A stretch of DNA of 64,000 nucleotides from Thiotrichaceae bacterium. GTDB lineage: Bacteria > Pseudomonadota > Gammaproteobacteria > Eutrophobiales > Eutrophobiaceae. Below are positions 10,082-22,287 of the stretch, one piece after another. Location of the stretch: the NCBI GenBank assembly GCA_012960105.1, contig DUBV01000050.1, forward strand, positions 1 through 64,000, in the 5' to 3' direction. The notes under the pieces were generated by a model, which made no database searches, had not been told where the DNA came from, and saw only the letters and a list, made by a program, of their open reading frames with translations. How positions within the stretch are numbered: the first letter of the stretch is position 1; each line of letters starts with the position of its first letter. Both the position numbers and the translations under genes were made by a program.

Positions 10082-10660
10082 ATGGGCGGAAGTTTTATAC
10101 AAGCAGCTGTTTTTTTAATTGAGATTATTTTCGGACTTTATATTCTCGCTGTTTTATTACGCTTCTTACTAGCAAGAGTACGCGCAGATTTTTACAATCC
10201 TCTATCTCAATTTATCGTCAAAATTACCAACCCACCGATAAAACCCTTACGTCGTTTAATCCCCGGTTATTTTGGAATCGATTGGCCATCAATCGTTTTA
10301 TTATTCTTAGTACAAGGACTGGAAATAATTTTAATCTCACTCGTAGCCAGCGGCCACGTGCCATCACCCCTGGGATTATTTGTACTCACCCTGGCTTATT
10401 TGATAAAAGAAGTAATATATGTGTACCTGTTTATTATTTTTATCCAAATTGTAATCAGTTGGATAAACCCTGGAGCATATAACCCTATCACTGTAATCAT
10501 GTATCAACTAAGTGAACCCATATTAAAACCCGCACGTAAATTAATTCCCTCAGCTGGAGGTTTCGACTTCTCACCGATGGTCGTTATCATCTGTTTGCAA
10601 TTGTTAATGATTTTACTAACTTCACCTTTGATGAAATTAGGTGCACAACTAGCAAGATAG
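10082..10660 (+). CDS. yggT: YggT family integral membrane protein
   Basis: Two YGGT-like repeats (NPLSQFIVKITNPPIKPLRRLIP; NPITVIMYQLSEPILKPARKLIPSAGGFDFSPM). Confidence 0.93.
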   Translation: MGGSFIQAAVFLIEIIFGLYILAVLLRFLLARVRADFYNPLSQFIVKITNPPIKPLRRLIPGYFGIDWPSIVLLFLVQGLEIILISLVASGHVPSPLGLFVLTLAYLIKEVIYVYLFIIFIQIVISWINPGAYNPITVIMYQLSEPILKPARKLIPSAGGFDFSPMVVIICLQLLMILLTSPLMKLGAQLAR

Positions 10661-10670
10661 TTTTATACCG

Positions 10671-10967
10671 ATGTCTTTTTATCAATGGCAAAATAAAGAC
10701 TTACTATTAAAACTACACGTACAACCCCGAGCAAAAGAAAATAGTATCACCGGCATACATGGTGAGATGTTAAAACTAAAAATTAAATCACCGCCGGTTG
10801 ATAATAAAGCGAATAAAGAAATTGTTTCTTATCTTGCTAAGGAATTTAATGTTACTAAATCGAGTGTTGAATTAATTAGTGGACAGATTAGTAGGGACAA
10901 GAGGTTTTTAATTAAGGAAGCAAAGGTTTTTCCGAAGTGGTTTAAAGAGTTATCAGAGCAGGCTTAA
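10671..10967 (+). CDS. yggU: DUF167/YggU family protein
   Basis: LHVQPRAKENSITGIHGEMLKLKIKSPPVDNKANKEIVSYLAKEF. Confidence 0.92.
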   Translation: MSFYQWQNKDLLLKLHVQPRAKENSITGIHGEMLKLKIKSPPVDNKANKEIVSYLAKEFNVTKSSVELISGQISRDKRFLIKEAKVFPKWFKELSEQA

Positions 10968-11003
10968 TTAGGCGAAACCAATACAAAAACTGCTTATTTG
11001 AAG

Positions 11004-11777
11004 CTAAAGCTTCAAATCATAATTAGTAATTAAAGGCGCATGATCAGAAAACCGTTCATCCTTATAAATCGATACCGATTTAATCTTATCCTTCAACCCT
11101 GGAGTAACAATCTGATAATCAATCCGCCACCCTGTATTATTTGCCCATGCCTGTCCGCGATTTGACCACCATGTGTATTGATCCGGTTCCTGATTAACCA
11201 CACGAAATGAATCCACCATACCGACTTCATCAAACAACTGATCCATCCATGCGCGTTCTTCAGGTAAGAAACCTGAATTCTTTTGATTTGCTTTCCAGTT
11301 CTTAAGATCAATTTCTTTATGCGCTATATTCCAATCGCCGCAAATAATATACTCACGTCTTTGGCGACGCATTTTTTTTAGTATGGGATTGAATTGATCT
11401 AGAAATTCATATTTAAGCAACTGTCGTTCTTCTTTTGATGAACCTGAGGGAAGGTATAACGACACGACGCTTAGTTTGCCAAAATCTGCTTGTAGATATC
11501 GGCCTTCTGTATCCGCAACTTCCCAACCAAGCCTGTCAGTAATTTTATCGGGTTTTTTCTTACTATAAATTGCTGTGCCGCTATAACCTTTTTTAACGGC
11601 ATCATTAAAACAGGCGTGATATCCCTTGGGTTGCAGTATTTCTTCTATAAGTTGTTCCGTGTGTGCTTTGGTTTCCTGTATACAGATTACATCGGCTTTT
11701 TCTTTTTGTATCCAGTCAAAAAAACCTTTTCGATGTGCGGCACGAATACCATTAACATTTGCACTGATTACTTTCAC
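11004..11777 (-). CDS. xthA: Exodeoxyribonuclease III
   Basis: ISANVNGIRAAHRKGFFDW, ICIQETKAH, GDWNIAHKEIDLKNWK, WRIDYQIVTPGL, SDHAPL. Confidence 0.93.
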   Translation of the reverse strand: MKVISANVNGIRAAHRKGFFDWIQKEKADVICIQETKAHTEQLIEEILQPKGYHACFNDAVKKGYSGTAIYSKKKPDKITDRLGWEVADTEGRYLQADFGKLSVVSLYLPSGSSKEERQLLKYEFLDQFNPILKKMRRQRREYIICGDWNIAHKEIDLKNWKANQKNSGFLPEERAWMDQLFDEVGMVDSFRVVNQEPDQYTWWSNRGQAWANNTGWRIDYQIVTPGLKDKIKSVSIYKDERFSDHAPLITNYDLKL

Positions 11778-11939
11778 TTCTGTCTCCCGTTTATTTTGTT
11801 ATTATACGACTACATAGATGTAGCCGGTAGGGCTAAGAAGGACGATGAACACGGAAGTTCGAGTGTCGCGTTCGCAGGAAGCGAAGGAGCGACTGCTAAA
11901 GCCGCATGATAAACAATTGTAAATATTATAGGAAAGCAG

Positions 11940-12590
11940 ATGGAACAGTATCAAAAAGAATTTATTGAGTTCGCTATCGAAAAGCAGGTGTTACGTTTTG
12001 GCGAATTCACACTAAAGTCAGGCCGAGTAAGTCCTTATTTTTTCAATAGCGGTTTATTTAATGACGGTAAAAGCCTGACAAAATTGGGGCAGTACTATGC
12101 CCGGGCAGTTATGCATTCTGGCATGGAATTCGACATGATTTATGGCCCTGCTTACAAAGGAATTCCTCTAGCTTCAACAATGGCAATTGCTTTTCAACAA
12201 GATCATCAAACTAATTACCCATTTTGCTTTAATCGAAAAGAGGTAAAGGATCATGGCGAAGGCGGTATTACCTTCGGCGCAGATATTAATGGCCGAGTCT
12301 TGATTATTGATGATGTCATTTCAGCCGGCACATCTATTAGAGAATCAATTGAAATTATTACATCAAAAGGTGGCTCAACAGTTGGTGCTGTTATTGCTGT
12401 TGATAGACAAGAACGCGGCTTAGGCGAGCAATCTGCAATTCAGGAAGTGGAACAACTACACAATATTAAGGTCATAAGTATTGTCAGCCTTGAGCACATC
12501 ATTACTTATTTGGCTGAACATAGTGAAATGCAAGCGCATCTTGATGCTATTAATGCTTACGAAAGTCAGTATGGCGCTGCTAAAGCATGA
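11940..12590 (+). CDS. pyrE: Orotate phosphoribosyltransferase
   Basis: [49 protein letters not shown]. Confidence 0.95.
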   Translation: MEQYQKEFIEFAIEKQVLRFGEFTLKSGRVSPYFFNSGLFNDGKSLTKLGQYYARAVMHSGMEFDMIYGPAYKGIPLASTMAIAFQQDHQTNYPFCFNRKEVKDHGEGGITFGADINGRVLIIDDVISAGTSIRESIEIITSKGGSTVGAVIAVDRQERGLGEQSAIQEVEQLHNIKVISIVSLEHIITYLAEHSEMQAHLDAINAYESQYGAAKA

Positions 12591-12658
12591 TTTGAGACGC
12601 GAGGCATACTATACTCACGCACTTGGATACAATTAAATACACAGTCAGGAGAAACGCT

Positions 12659-13288
12659 GTGAGAAAGCAATTATTTAGTACTTTAGTTATTCTGTTATCA
12701 CTAAGTGGACTAATTTTTTCAGGCTCTGTTCAAGCAAGGATGAAATGCTGGAAAAATGATGAAGGCGTTAGAGAATGTGGAGATAAAATTCCACCCGAAT
12801 TTGCACAGAAAAGTCATGAGGAACTAGGAAAAGGCGGTCTTGTAAGGGAAAAAACTAAACGCGCTTTAACGGACGAAGAATTAGTTGAACAACAGCGCTT
12901 GGATAAAATTAAAGCTGCTGAAGAAAAAGAGCTCGCAAAACAACAGAAAAAGGATGAAATACTACTTAATACTTTTAGTAATGTTGAAGATATCGAAAGA
13001 GCCAGAGATGAACGCGTCACTGCATTAGAAGCAGCTATTAGCTTGACTAAAGGTCGAAATGAAAAGATACATAGCGAACTTGATAAACGTATCCAAAAAG
13101 CAGCAGCAGCAGAAAGAGCAGGCAAAACACCTTCCGAAGCATTACTGAAAGATATTGAATCTTTAAATCGACAGCTAAAGAACAATGAGGTATTTATAGA
13201 AGGAAAACATGCTGAACAAGAAGTAATTAAAACCGAGCATGCTAAAGACATAGCCCACTTTAAAAAGCTTAAGGGAATAAGTGATTAA
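12659..13288 (+). CDS. DUF4124-like exported protein
   Basis: GTG start preceded by AGGAGAAA; signal peptide; MKCWKNDEGVRECGDKIPPEFAQ; coiled-coil tail. The listed ORF begins upstream at 12623. Confidence 0.72.
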   Translation: MRKQLFSTLVILLSLSGLIFSGSVQARMKCWKNDEGVRECGDKIPPEFAQKSHEELGKGGLVREKTKRALTDEELVEQQRLDKIKAAEEKELAKQQKKDEILLNTFSNVEDIERARDERVTALEAAISLTKGRNEKIHSELDKRIQKAAAAERAGKTPSEALLKDIESLNRQLKNNEVFIEGKHAEQEVIKTEHAKDIAHFKKLKGISD

Positions 13289-13303
13289 ATGTAAGTATTC
13301 GTA

Positions 13304-13894
13304 CTATCTGAATAAACCTGTACGCATAGCAACCCACTGATCAGCCCAATGTTCAGTGGGTTTTTTTGTGAAAGAACTACGCACAAACTGAGATAGTTTT
13401 CCTTCTATGTGAGTCAACATTTGATTCGATGCTGCTTCCATATTACTAATCGCCCTAGGACCGCCACTTAAATTAGCTTCTCGTAATATTTGTCTAAACT
13501 GCGTATCAAGTCGTTCAAAAAACTGCATCACTCGTGTTCGTAAACGTTCATTCTCTCCCAGCAAGGCATCGCCAATTAAGATACGTGTTATTCCCGGATT
13601 CTTTTCAGAAAACCCCAACATCAATTGGATAATTTTTTCACAACGCACTGTTGCATCAGTTTCATTATTAACAATTTTATTAATTAAACCAAAAACTGAT
13701 TCCTCAGCAAAATCTATCAACGCTTCAAACATTTTTGCCTTACTTGCAAAGTGTCTATATAAAGCAGCTTCCGAAACACCAACTGCTTTGGCAAGGCTTG
13801 CTGTTGTAATACGAGCCCCTGGATTTGTTTCCAGTTCGCTAGCCAGCACTTCAAGAATTTGTTGTCGTCTATTTAGTTTGTTATTTGTCGTCAT
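13304..13894 (-). CDS. slmA: Nucleoid occlusion factor SlmA (TetR family)
   Basis: RRQQILEVLASELE, ITTASLAKAVGVSEAALYRHFASKAKMFEALI; C-terminal HWADQWVAMRTGLF. Confidence 0.92.
   Translation of the reverse strand: MTTNNKLNRRQQILEVLASELETNPGARITTASLAKAVGVSEAALYRHFASKAKMFEALIDFAEESVFGLINKIVNNETDATVRCEKIIQLMLGFSEKNPGITRILIGDALLGENERLRTRVMQFFERLDTQFRQILREANLSGGPRAISNMEAASNQMLTHIEGKLSQFVRSSFTKKPTEHWADQWVAMRTGLFR
13332..13367 (+). terminator. Plus-strand terminator for 12659-13288, embedded in the 3' coding end of slmA
   Basis: ACCCACTGA-N12-TCAGTGGGT followed by TTTTTT. Confidence 0.72.
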
Positions 13895-13913
13895 TATTAA
13901 ATATTCTTAATTT

Positions 13914-14855
<942 letters not shown>

Positions 14856-14897
14856 TTAAAGTTACTTAAATATATTTACAAAAATAATAACCTATTT

Positions 14898-17426
14898 TTA
14901 AAATGGTATTTTAACATCCGGTAGAACGAGTTGAATTGCCCCACGAAATTCAGACTTGATACGTTCAAGCACTGCTTCGCTTTCTCCTTCAAACCTCAAA
15001 ATAATATAAGGCGAAGTATTTGAAGGCCTAGCTAATCCCCAACCATCACTATATTCAATTCGTAAACCATCAATATCAATAATTTCTGCATTTGACACCG
15101 CTATTTTTTTTGTTAATTCTTCCATAAAACTGGCATGCATTTCTTCATCTACAGGCAAACGCAATTCAGGAGTTGAAAACCCATCCGGGAGTTCAGCAAA
15201 CAACTCTGTTGGAGTTCCCTCACTATTGCCAAATATTTCAACAAAACGTGCCGAGGTATATAAAGCATCATCAAAACCATACCAACGTTCTTTAAAAAAG
15301 ATATGACCACTCATCTCGCCCGCTAGTGGCGAATCAACTTCTCTCATTTTATTTTTAATAAATGAATGGCCTGTTTTCCACATTAATGGTTCGCCACCAT
15401 TAGTTTCAATTATTGATTTTAAATAACGACTACATTTAACATCAAAAATAATTTTTCCGCCTTGATTACGAGAGAGTACATCTTTAGCCAATAACATTAA
15501 TTGGCGATCTGGCCAGATGATATTACCTTCTGCATCTACCACGCCTAGACGATCACCATCACCATCAAAAGCAAAACCAATATCTGCACCTTCTGCTTTG
15601 ACTCTTTCAATTAGTTCTTGCAGGTTTTCAGGTTGACTCGGATCAGGATGATGATTAGGAAAAGTACCATCAATATCACAATACATTTCAATGACATCAT
15701 GACCGACAGCATTGAGTAGTTGCGGCGCTAATGTGCCAGCTACACCATTGCCACAATCAACAACGATCTTTAATGATGAACCCAGAGCAACAGGAATGTC
15801 TTCTGAAATTCGTCGAACGTAATCTGCTGAAATATCAGTATGACGAAGATCGCCTTGTCCACTGTTGTGTTCGCCCGCTACTGCACGACTTTGAATTTCC
15901 TTGATCTCATCGCCACTTAGTGTTTTGCCCGCCAACATAATTTTAAGGCCATTATATTCAGCCGCATTATGACTCCCCGTAAGCATAACACCGCTACCAG
16001 TTTCCAGATGGTATGTTGCAAAATACAATACAGGCGTTGGCACAACACCTATATCAATCACATCGCGACCAGTACTACGTAAACCTTTTATTAACGAATC
16101 ACCTAGCATCGGGCTGGAAATTCGACCATCGCGAGCAACCACAAGAGCTTGCTGGCCTTGCTCATGAGCCATAGAACCAATGGCGCGACCAATTTCATAG
16201 ACGACTTCTTCCGTTAAAGTTTCACCTGCAATACCGCGGATATCGTAAGCACGAAAAATAACCGGAGCAATTTGTAATCGCTTGTCTTCTTTATCTGTTT
16301 CGCCCTGATTTACTTCATCTGCAAGAGGTTCTACAGTATCTGCTTCTGAATCAAAAAGAGGTGCTGCCATCATAGTCGCATCATCGCTAGCTAGTCCTTG
16401 CGAAACTGGCTTTAGGTTAGCTGTAATACGATCGCCTTTTGGTAATTGCGGGATCATATGTTCAACACCAGGGTGTGCGCCTTCGGCAATAGCACGTACA
16501 GCGCCTTCATAAGTTACTAAATCATCACCTGAATTACTTGCAGAAGATGAGCTGGCAGAAGCGAAACCTCTTTTTTGCATAACAAAATAAACAGCTCCGC
16601 CAATAAGTAACAATAAAACAATGATCGGTATGATTGGGAGACCAGAAGAAGTTTCTTCATTTGCAGCAACCATTTTTTCACCCGCAGACCAATAAGCAAT
16701 CGTCCAATGCGTATCATTAACACTAACCGTCGTCGCTTTACCATGCCTTAACGTAGCATCACCTATTTTTGTTAATACTAATGTCCTGCCTGAGGCACGT
16801 TGCGTCAATTCCGCGTAACCGCCTTCAATAGTTAAATCTTTCGCAAGCTCATCAAAATAATTAATGCTTATACTCAAATGCAAAAGACCAATTAGTTCAA
16901 AGGCGTTGTTAGTAACTCGTTCGACCATAACGATATGTTCATTTGGAGATCCAAACAGATGTACTTCTGTATTTATCTGACTTCTGGTTTCTGCTTTCTT
17001 GAGCATATCTATGGAAGCGTAACTAAATGGAGGCACCGAAGCATTATCAAGCTCATATGATTTCGGTTTTATATAACGTAATTTTAAAGCTTGCTCGAAT
17101 CTTGACTGCTTTTCTTCTGCAGCCGCAATCAGCGCTGTGTCTTCAGCGCCACTTGCAAATAAAGAAATGGTCTGTTGCTCTCTAGCAAGGACTGAAAGTC
17201 TGTCTTTTATTAAACCCAGGTCTTTTTGTACTTGAGTTGCTGTATCGCGCGCCTTTGCCTCTATCGCTTCACGCTTTGCTTTTTCTGCATCAGCAGAAAT
17301 TTTTGAATACAACGCCCAGCCACCACCGACAACGACAAAAAAGACAATAACACTTACCGATATAATAGCTGCCTGTCTGATAACTCGTCGGCTAAATCGC
17401 CTGTTAGTAACTGGCCCATCAACCAT
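14898..17426 (-). CDS. algC: Phosphomannomutase/phosphoglucomutase with N-terminal membrane/periplasmic sensor-like region
   Basis: [49 protein letters not shown]-terminal two-TM region. Start at 17426 preferred because of GGAGAAAG Shine-Dalgarno; the listed ORF opens at 17486. Confidence 0.9.
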   Translation of the reverse strand: MVDGPVTNRRFSRRVIRQAAIISVSVIVFFVVVGGGWALYSKISADAEKAKREAIEAKARDTATQVQKDLGLIKDRLSVLAREQQTISLFASGAEDTALIAAAEEKQSRFEQALKLRYIKPKSYELDNASVPPFSYASIDMLKKAETRSQINTEVHLFGSPNEHIVMVERVTNNAFELIGLLHLSISINYFDELAKDLTIEGGYAELTQRASGRTLVLTKIGDATLRHGKATTVSVNDTHWTIAYWSAGEKMVAANEETSSGLPIIPIIVLLLLIGGAVYFVMQKRGFASASSSSASNSGDDLVTYEGAVRAIAEGAHPGVEHMIPQLPKGDRITANLKPVSQGLASDDATMMAAPLFDSEADTVEPLADEVNQGETDKEDKRLQIAPVIFRAYDIRGIAGETLTEEVVYEIGRAIGSMAHEQGQQALVVARDGRISSPMLGDSLIKGLRSTGRDVIDIGVVPTPVLYFATYHLETGSGVMLTGSHNAAEYNGLKIMLAGKTLSGDEIKEIQSRAVAGEHNSGQGDLRHTDISADYVRRISEDIPVALGSSLKIVVDCGNGVAGTLAPQLLNAVGHDVIEMYCDIDGTFPNHHPDPSQPENLQELIERVKAEGADIGFAFDGDGDRLGVVDAEGNIIWPDRQLMLLAKDVLSRNQGGKIIFDVKCSRYLKSIIETNGGEPLMWKTGHSFIKNKMREVDSPLAGEMSGHIFFKERWYGFDDALYTSARFVEIFGNSEGTPTELFAELPDGFSTPELRLPVDEEMHASFMEELTKKIAVSNAEIIDIDGLRIEYSDGWGLARPSNTSPYIILRFEGESEAVLERIKSEFRGAIQLVLPDVKIPF

Positions 17427-17913
17427 TAACTTTCTCCACTGTCTTTGTGCTTGGGTCATGAGACACACCTGTATGACCAAAGCCACCTGCGCCTCTCATT
17501 GTCTCAGTAAATGAATCGACAAATTCGAAGCTCGCTTGTACAACAGGAACTATCACCATTTGTGCAATTCTGTCTCCCGGATTAATCGTAAATGACGACT
17601 CACTTCTATTCCAACAAGAAACAAAAATTTCGCCTTGATAATCCGAGTCAATTAATCCGGTTAAATTTCCTAAAACAATGCCATGTTTATGTCCTAGGCC
17701 TGAACGCGGTAACAACATAGCTGCGTATGCATTATCAGCAATATGAATAGCAAAGCCCGCGGGTATTAATATAGTTTCCCCGGGGGTTATATTAAGAACA
17801 TCATTAATGCATGCACAGAGATCCAGACCAGCAGAGCCTTCTGTTGCATAATTTGGCAAAGGAAATTCATTTCCCAAACGCTCATCAATGAGTTTTATTC
17901 GTATTTTTTCCAT
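17419..17913 (-). CDS. dut: dUTP diphosphatase
   Basis: [62 protein letters not shown]. Confidence 0.95.
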   Translation of the reverse strand: MEKIRIKLIDERLGNEFPLPNYATEGSAGLDLCACINDVLNITPGETILIPAGFAIHIADNAYAAMLLPRSGLGHKHGIVLGNLTGLIDSDYQGEIFVSCWNRSESSFTINPGDRIAQMVIVPVVQASFEFVDSFTETMRGAGGFGHTGVSHDPSTKTVEKVNG

Positions 17914-19099
17914 TATATTGATCAGCAATAAGACTTATCAGGTTTCTCGCCAATCTGTTTTTTGGCGCTTGTTGTAATTGTTTTTGTCCTGTTTTCCAGA
18001 ATACCGTCATTGCATTTGTATCAACATCAAATCCCGCATTATCTCCCACCAGATTAGCTGCAATCATATCCAGTTTTTTAGAACGTAATTTTAATTGTGC
18101 ATTTGACTCAAGATTTTCCGTCTCTGCAGCAAAGCCAACCGAAAAAGGTGCGCTTTGTAGTGCAGCAACTTCTAACAGAATATCAGGATTTTTCTTTAAC
18201 TTTAACTCAAATGAGTCACTGGATTTTTTTATTTTTTGTTGTGATATTGTTTCCAGACTGTAATCCGCTACCGCTGCGGCTGAAATAAAAATATCAGTAT
18301 CACTAATTTTTTGCATTACTGCACTATGCATCTCCGCTGCAGAACTTACATTTGTTACTTTTACTCTTTCCGGTTCCGGCAAATTAACTGGCCCAGAAAT
18401 AAGTGAAACATCTGCTCCCGCCTCAAGTGCTGCCATAGCTACGGCATAACCCATTTTTCCAGAACTACGATTACTAATATATCGTACCGGATCAATCGCT
18501 TCACGAGTGGGACCTGCAGTAACCAGAATTCGAGAGCCTGTAAGAATGTTTGTCTCAAATGTTTTTGCTGTTAATAAGGCAAGTTCATCTGCTTCGAGCA
18601 TACGGCCAGGACCATTTTCACCACAAGCCTGATCACCCTCTGCTGGACCAAGAATAACGACACCTCTGGTTTTCAATTTTTCCAGATTCTCTTGTGTCGC
18701 TGCGTTTAACCACATTTGCTGATTCATCGCTGGGGCAACTAATATTGGGACATCTGCAGCCAGACACAAAGTGCTTAATAAATCGTCAGCATAGCCATTT
18801 GCGACTCTGGCGATAAAATTTGCACTGGCAGGTGCAATCAGGATTACGTCCGCCCACCGAGCTAATTCAATATGCCCCATTGCTGACTCTGTTTCCAAAT
18901 CCAGCAATTCTGTGTGCACGACTTTTCCTGATAAGGCCTGAAAGGTTAATGGCGTAACAAATTCTGTGGCTCCGCGCGTCATAACGACTTGCACATCAGC
19001 ACCATTCTTTTGCAATAAACGCAGCAAAACGGCAGTTTTATAAGCTGCTATGCCTCCTGTCACCCCTAATAGAATTCGTTTACCGGTTAATCGATACAT
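17885..19099 (-). CDS. coaBC: Bifunctional phosphopantothenoylcysteine decarboxylase/phosphopantothenate-cysteine ligase
   Basis: [53 protein letters not shown]. Confidence 0.95.
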   Translation of the reverse strand: MYRLTGKRILLGVTGGIAAYKTAVLLRLLQKNGADVQVVMTRGATEFVTPLTFQALSGKVVHTELLDLETESAMGHIELARWADVILIAPASANFIARVANGYADDLLSTLCLAADVPILVAPAMNQQMWLNAATQENLEKLKTRGVVILGPAEGDQACGENGPGRMLEADELALLTAKTFETNILTGSRILVTAGPTREAIDPVRYISNRSSGKMGYAVAMAALEAGADVSLISGPVNLPEPERVKVTNVSSAAEMHSAVMQKISDTDIFISAAAVADYSLETISQQKIKKSSDSFELKLKKNPDILLEVAALQSAPFSVGFAAETENLESNAQLKLRSKKLDMIAANLVGDNAGFDVDTNAMTVFWKTGQKQLQQAPKNRLARNLISLIADQYNGKNTNKTH

Positions 19100-19195
19100 A
19101 TGTTTTTGATTTTACCTTATTATTACTATCAGTGATGTACATAATTATGGATTTAGCATGTACTCACATACATTTAAAAGTAACTGTAACAAGGA

Positions 19196-19879
19196 GTGTT
19201 ACCGATGCCCATATCCAGCTGGCCAGCTCAAGAGCGGCCTAGAGAAAAATTATTAGAAAAAGGGCCTGCTGCCCTGTCAGATGCCGAAATACTCGCTATT
19301 TTCCTAAGAATCGGTCGTAAAGGCTTATCTGCTCTAGGTCTAGCACGAGAATTATTAGACAAATTTGGTGGCTTACGCCAGCTTATCGATGCCGATGAAA
19401 ACCAGTTTTGCCAAATAAAAGGTCTGGGCATGGTCAAATACGCCCAAATCCAGGCTGCAATAGAGCTCGGTAGACGTTATTTACAAGCCGAATTGGAAGC
19501 AGGCGATATCTTCACTAGTCCGGAACAAACCCGTGAATTCCTTACTTTGAAGCTTCGGGCTTACCCTTATGAAGTATTTGCCTGCCTATATCTGGATAAT
19601 CGTCATCGATTAATCAGTTTTGACGAATTATTCAGGGGAACCATTGATAGCGCCCAGGTTCATGCCAGAGAAGTAGTTCGATCCGCCATTAAACATAATG
19701 CTGCTGCGGTGATTTTGTCGCATAATCACCCCTCAGGCGTTGCTGAACCTAGCCAATCCGATGTTAATTTAACTCAGGAATTGAAAAAAGCCTTACAATT
19801 AGTCGATGTCCGCGTGCTGGATCACCTGATTATTGGCAGCGGTGAAGCCATATCACTGGCTGAACGTGGCTTGTTATAG
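19196..19879 (+). CDS. radC: RadC/YicR family JAB-domain protein
   Basis: [41 protein letters not shown]. Confidence 0.95.
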   Translation: MLPMPISSWPAQERPREKLLEKGPAALSDAEILAIFLRIGRKGLSALGLARELLDKFGGLRQLIDADENQFCQIKGLGMVKYAQIQAAIELGRRYLQAELEAGDIFTSPEQTREFLTLKLRAYPYEVFACLYLDNRHRLISFDELFRGTIDSAQVHAREVVRSAIKHNAAAVILSHNHPSGVAEPSQSDVNLTQELKKALQLVDVRVLDHLIIGSGEAISLAERGLL

Positions 19880-19974
19880 AACAAATTGCATTAGAATTGC
19901 CCGAATGCTTGGATCCAGCGTTTATTACATGTACAATCCGCGCTCTTTTTTATTGTGAACAAACGAGAAGAATC

Positions 19975-20211
19975 ATGTCACGAGTATGTGAAGTAACGGG
20001 TAAACGCCCTATGGCTGGGAACAACGTTTCCCACGCAAACAACAAAACAAAACGTCGTTTTATGCCAAACCTCCAATCTAGACGCTTCTGGATTGAAAGT
20101 GAGAGTCGTTGGGTTAGATTACGCGTCAGCACAAAAGGTTTACGTATTATCGATAAAGACGGCATCGAAAGTGTCTTGGCTGACATTAAAGCTCGTAATA
20201 AAGCAAACTAG
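19975..20211 (+). CDS. rpmB: 50S ribosomal protein L28
   Basis: [32 protein letters not shown] extends upstream but the canonical start is the ATG at 19975. Confidence 0.97.
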   Translation: MSRVCEVTGKRPMAGNNVSHANNKTKRRFMPNLQSRRFWIESESRWVRLRVSTKGLRIIDKDGIESVLADIKARNKAN

Positions 20212-20233
20212 GGGCGGACTAAGGTAAAATACT

Positions 20234-20389
20234 ATGCGTGAGAAAATCAAACTTGTTTCTTCTGAAGGTAACGGTCATTTCTATACAACGACCAAAAATA
20301 AACGCACCAATCCAGATAAGATCGAAATCAAAAAATACGATCCTGTCGCTCGTAAGCATGTGATTTATAAAGAAGCCAAAATCAAATAA
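20234..20389 (+). CDS. rpmG: 50S ribosomal protein L33 (missing from the supplied ORF track, 51 aa)
   Basis: Manual translation [51 protein letters not shown]. Confidence 0.96.
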   Translation: MREKIKLVSSEGNGHFYTTTKNKRTNPDKIEIKKYDPVARKHVIYKEAKIK

Positions 20390-20390
20390 T

Positions 20391-20420
20391 AAAAATAGCA
20401 CCTAAGGGTGCTATTTTTTT
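20391..20420 (+). terminator. Rho-independent terminator after rpmBG
   Basis: AAAATAGCACC-TAAG-GGTGCTATTTTTTT. Confidence 0.92.
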
Positions 20421-20564
20421 GCCTAAAAATTTCCGCAAACAATCTGTACCACCGTTCAATAACTTCTAGTTTAGGGCTTTCTGCAAGCCAATTGTTAAAT
20501 AAGCTTTTACTTTATATACAAAGAAACTTGCAACTTATGAAGTAATAAGAATAATAGCTCCGCA

Positions 20565-21545
20565 ATGGAGAACGAAATTCTTATATCAGTTAAAGAGCTA
20601 TCTCGTTTTTATGGACAACAACGTGCCATAGAGAACGTCAGCTTTAATGTTCATCGTGGAGAAATCCTCGGCTTTCTTGGACCAAACGGCGCGGGCAAAT
20701 CAACCACCATGCAGATCATTTGTGGTGTTCTGGCTGCGAGTCATGGCTCTGTCAGCATCGCTGGCTATGATATATATGAGCAACCGCAAAAAGCAAAAGA
20801 ACATATTGGCTTTTTACCAGAACAACCACCGCTATATGACGATCTCACTGTCGATGAATATTTAAGTTATGCCGGAAAATTACGCGGCATAAAAAAAGAA
20901 ACACTTACCGAAGCCATTGAATTATGCAAAAAGCGCTGCGGCCTGGAAAACAACGGTTCTCGACTAATCGCAAATCTTTCCAAGGGTTATAAACAACGGG
21001 TTGGTATTGCTCAGGCAATTATCCATTCGCCTTCAGTTATCATCCTTGATGAGCCAACTTCCGGACTTGACCCACTACAGATTCGAGAAATTAGAGAGTT
21101 AATGCTAGAGCTGGCAGAAGATCATAGCGTCATATTATCAACTCACATACTCTCAGAAGTACAAAGCTTATGTGACCGCGTGTTAATTATAAATAACGGT
21201 ACGATAGTGCTCGATCAAGCGATGGATCAACTACAAAATGAACCTGATAAAACGGATCATGTCGAAATAAGTTTACGCTATCCTCCCGCATTGGAAGCAT
21301 TACTTAATATAGAAGGTGTTGCTTCGGCTGAAAGTATCAACAAAGATACTTTGCGACTTAATTTTAATGCTGACTTAGATGCAACTGATAGCATTGTTGA
21401 AAAAGCTGCCGCTGAAAAATGGGGACTATATAAATTAAATACTAGCGACACATCGCTCGAAACTATATTTATGCGATTGACCCATAGTGACTTTGCCCCA
21501 AGCGATAATATTCAAGCTGAAGAGGGCAGCGAAAATAATGAATAA
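20565..21545 (+). CDS. ABC transporter ATP-binding protein (GldA-like)
   Basis: [54 protein letters not shown]. Confidence 0.92.
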   Translation: MENEILISVKELSRFYGQQRAIENVSFNVHRGEILGFLGPNGAGKSTTMQIICGVLAASHGSVSIAGYDIYEQPQKAKEHIGFLPEQPPLYDDLTVDEYLSYAGKLRGIKKETLTEAIELCKKRCGLENNGSRLIANLSKGYKQRVGIAQAIIHSPSVIILDEPTSGLDPLQIREIRELMLELAEDHSVILSTHILSEVQSLCDRVLIINNGTIVLDQAMDQLQNEPDKTDHVEISLRYPPALEALLNIEGVASAESINKDTLRLNFNADLDATDSIVEKAAAEKWGLYKLNTSDTSLETIFMRLTHSDFAPSDNIQAEEGSENNE

Positions 21546-22281
21546 TATTATTTTTATTGCTGCCAATGAATTACGTCGGATGTTCAAATCACCTTTGGCC
21601 TGGATCATTCTTGCTACGGTACAATTTCTGTTAGCGATATTCTTTTATTTATTATTATCACAATACATGCAGCCTGTTAACGCAAGCAGCGGTTTAACAG
21701 AAATAGTTGTGTCAGGCATGTATCAAATCTCTGGTGTAATTATGTTGTTAGTATCGCCTTTACTAACTATGCGCTTGATAACTGAAGAACGCCGCCTTGG
21801 TACAATAAAATTATTATTCTCATCTCCTATTAGCATTACTGAATTAGTACTAGGAAAATATTTTGGCATGATTGCCTTTTATTGTTTGATATTAGTCATG
21901 ATTAGCTTAATGCCGGCATCATTACTATTTGGCACGCAACTCGATCTCGGGCAAATCGCTTCTGGCCTTATAGGCTTGTTATTACTTACGTCCTCATTTG
22001 CAGCAATTGGTTTATTTATTTCTTCGCTGACCAAGCAGCCTTCTACAGCAGCGATAAGTACTTTTGGTGTTTTATTTTTACTCTGGATTATTAATGTTGC
22101 CGGCTCTAATTCTTCGGAAAACACAGCAGCAATACTTTCCTATTTATCTTTGCTTAAACACTATACCAATTTGCTAAATGGTATTTTTAATTCTGCCGAT
22201 GTGCTGTTTTATATTTTTGTTAGTTTGTTTTTTATATTACTCACAATATGGCGGCTTGATGCGGAGCGAACCCATGGATAA
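21538..22281 (+). CDS. ABC-2 type permease (GldF-like)
   Basis: NELRRMFKSPLAWIILATVQFLLAIFFY, multiple TM; overlaps the ATPase gene end; true start ATG at 21538. Confidence 0.88.
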   Translation: MNNIIFIAANELRRMFKSPLAWIILATVQFLLAIFFYLLLSQYMQPVNASSGLTEIVVSGMYQISGVIMLLVSPLLTMRLITEERRLGTIKLLFSSPISITELVLGKYFGMIAFYCLILVMISLMPASLLFGTQLDLGQIASGLIGLLLLTSSFAAIGLFISSLTKQPSTAAISTFGVLFLLWIINVAGSNSSENTAAILSYLSLLKHYTNLLNGIFNSADVLFYIFVSLFFILLTIWRLDAERTHG

Positions 22282-22287
22282 TTCAAT

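Noticed and set aside
11616-11909. 97-aa plus ORF overlapping the xthA 5' end
   Set aside because: Mostly antisense to xthA; low-complexity composition and no domain recognised.
19196-19879. radC as a sign of a mobile element or defence island
   Set aside because: Located in the ordinary coaBC/dut-radC-rpmB-rpmG chromosomal arrangement; not evidence for mobility.
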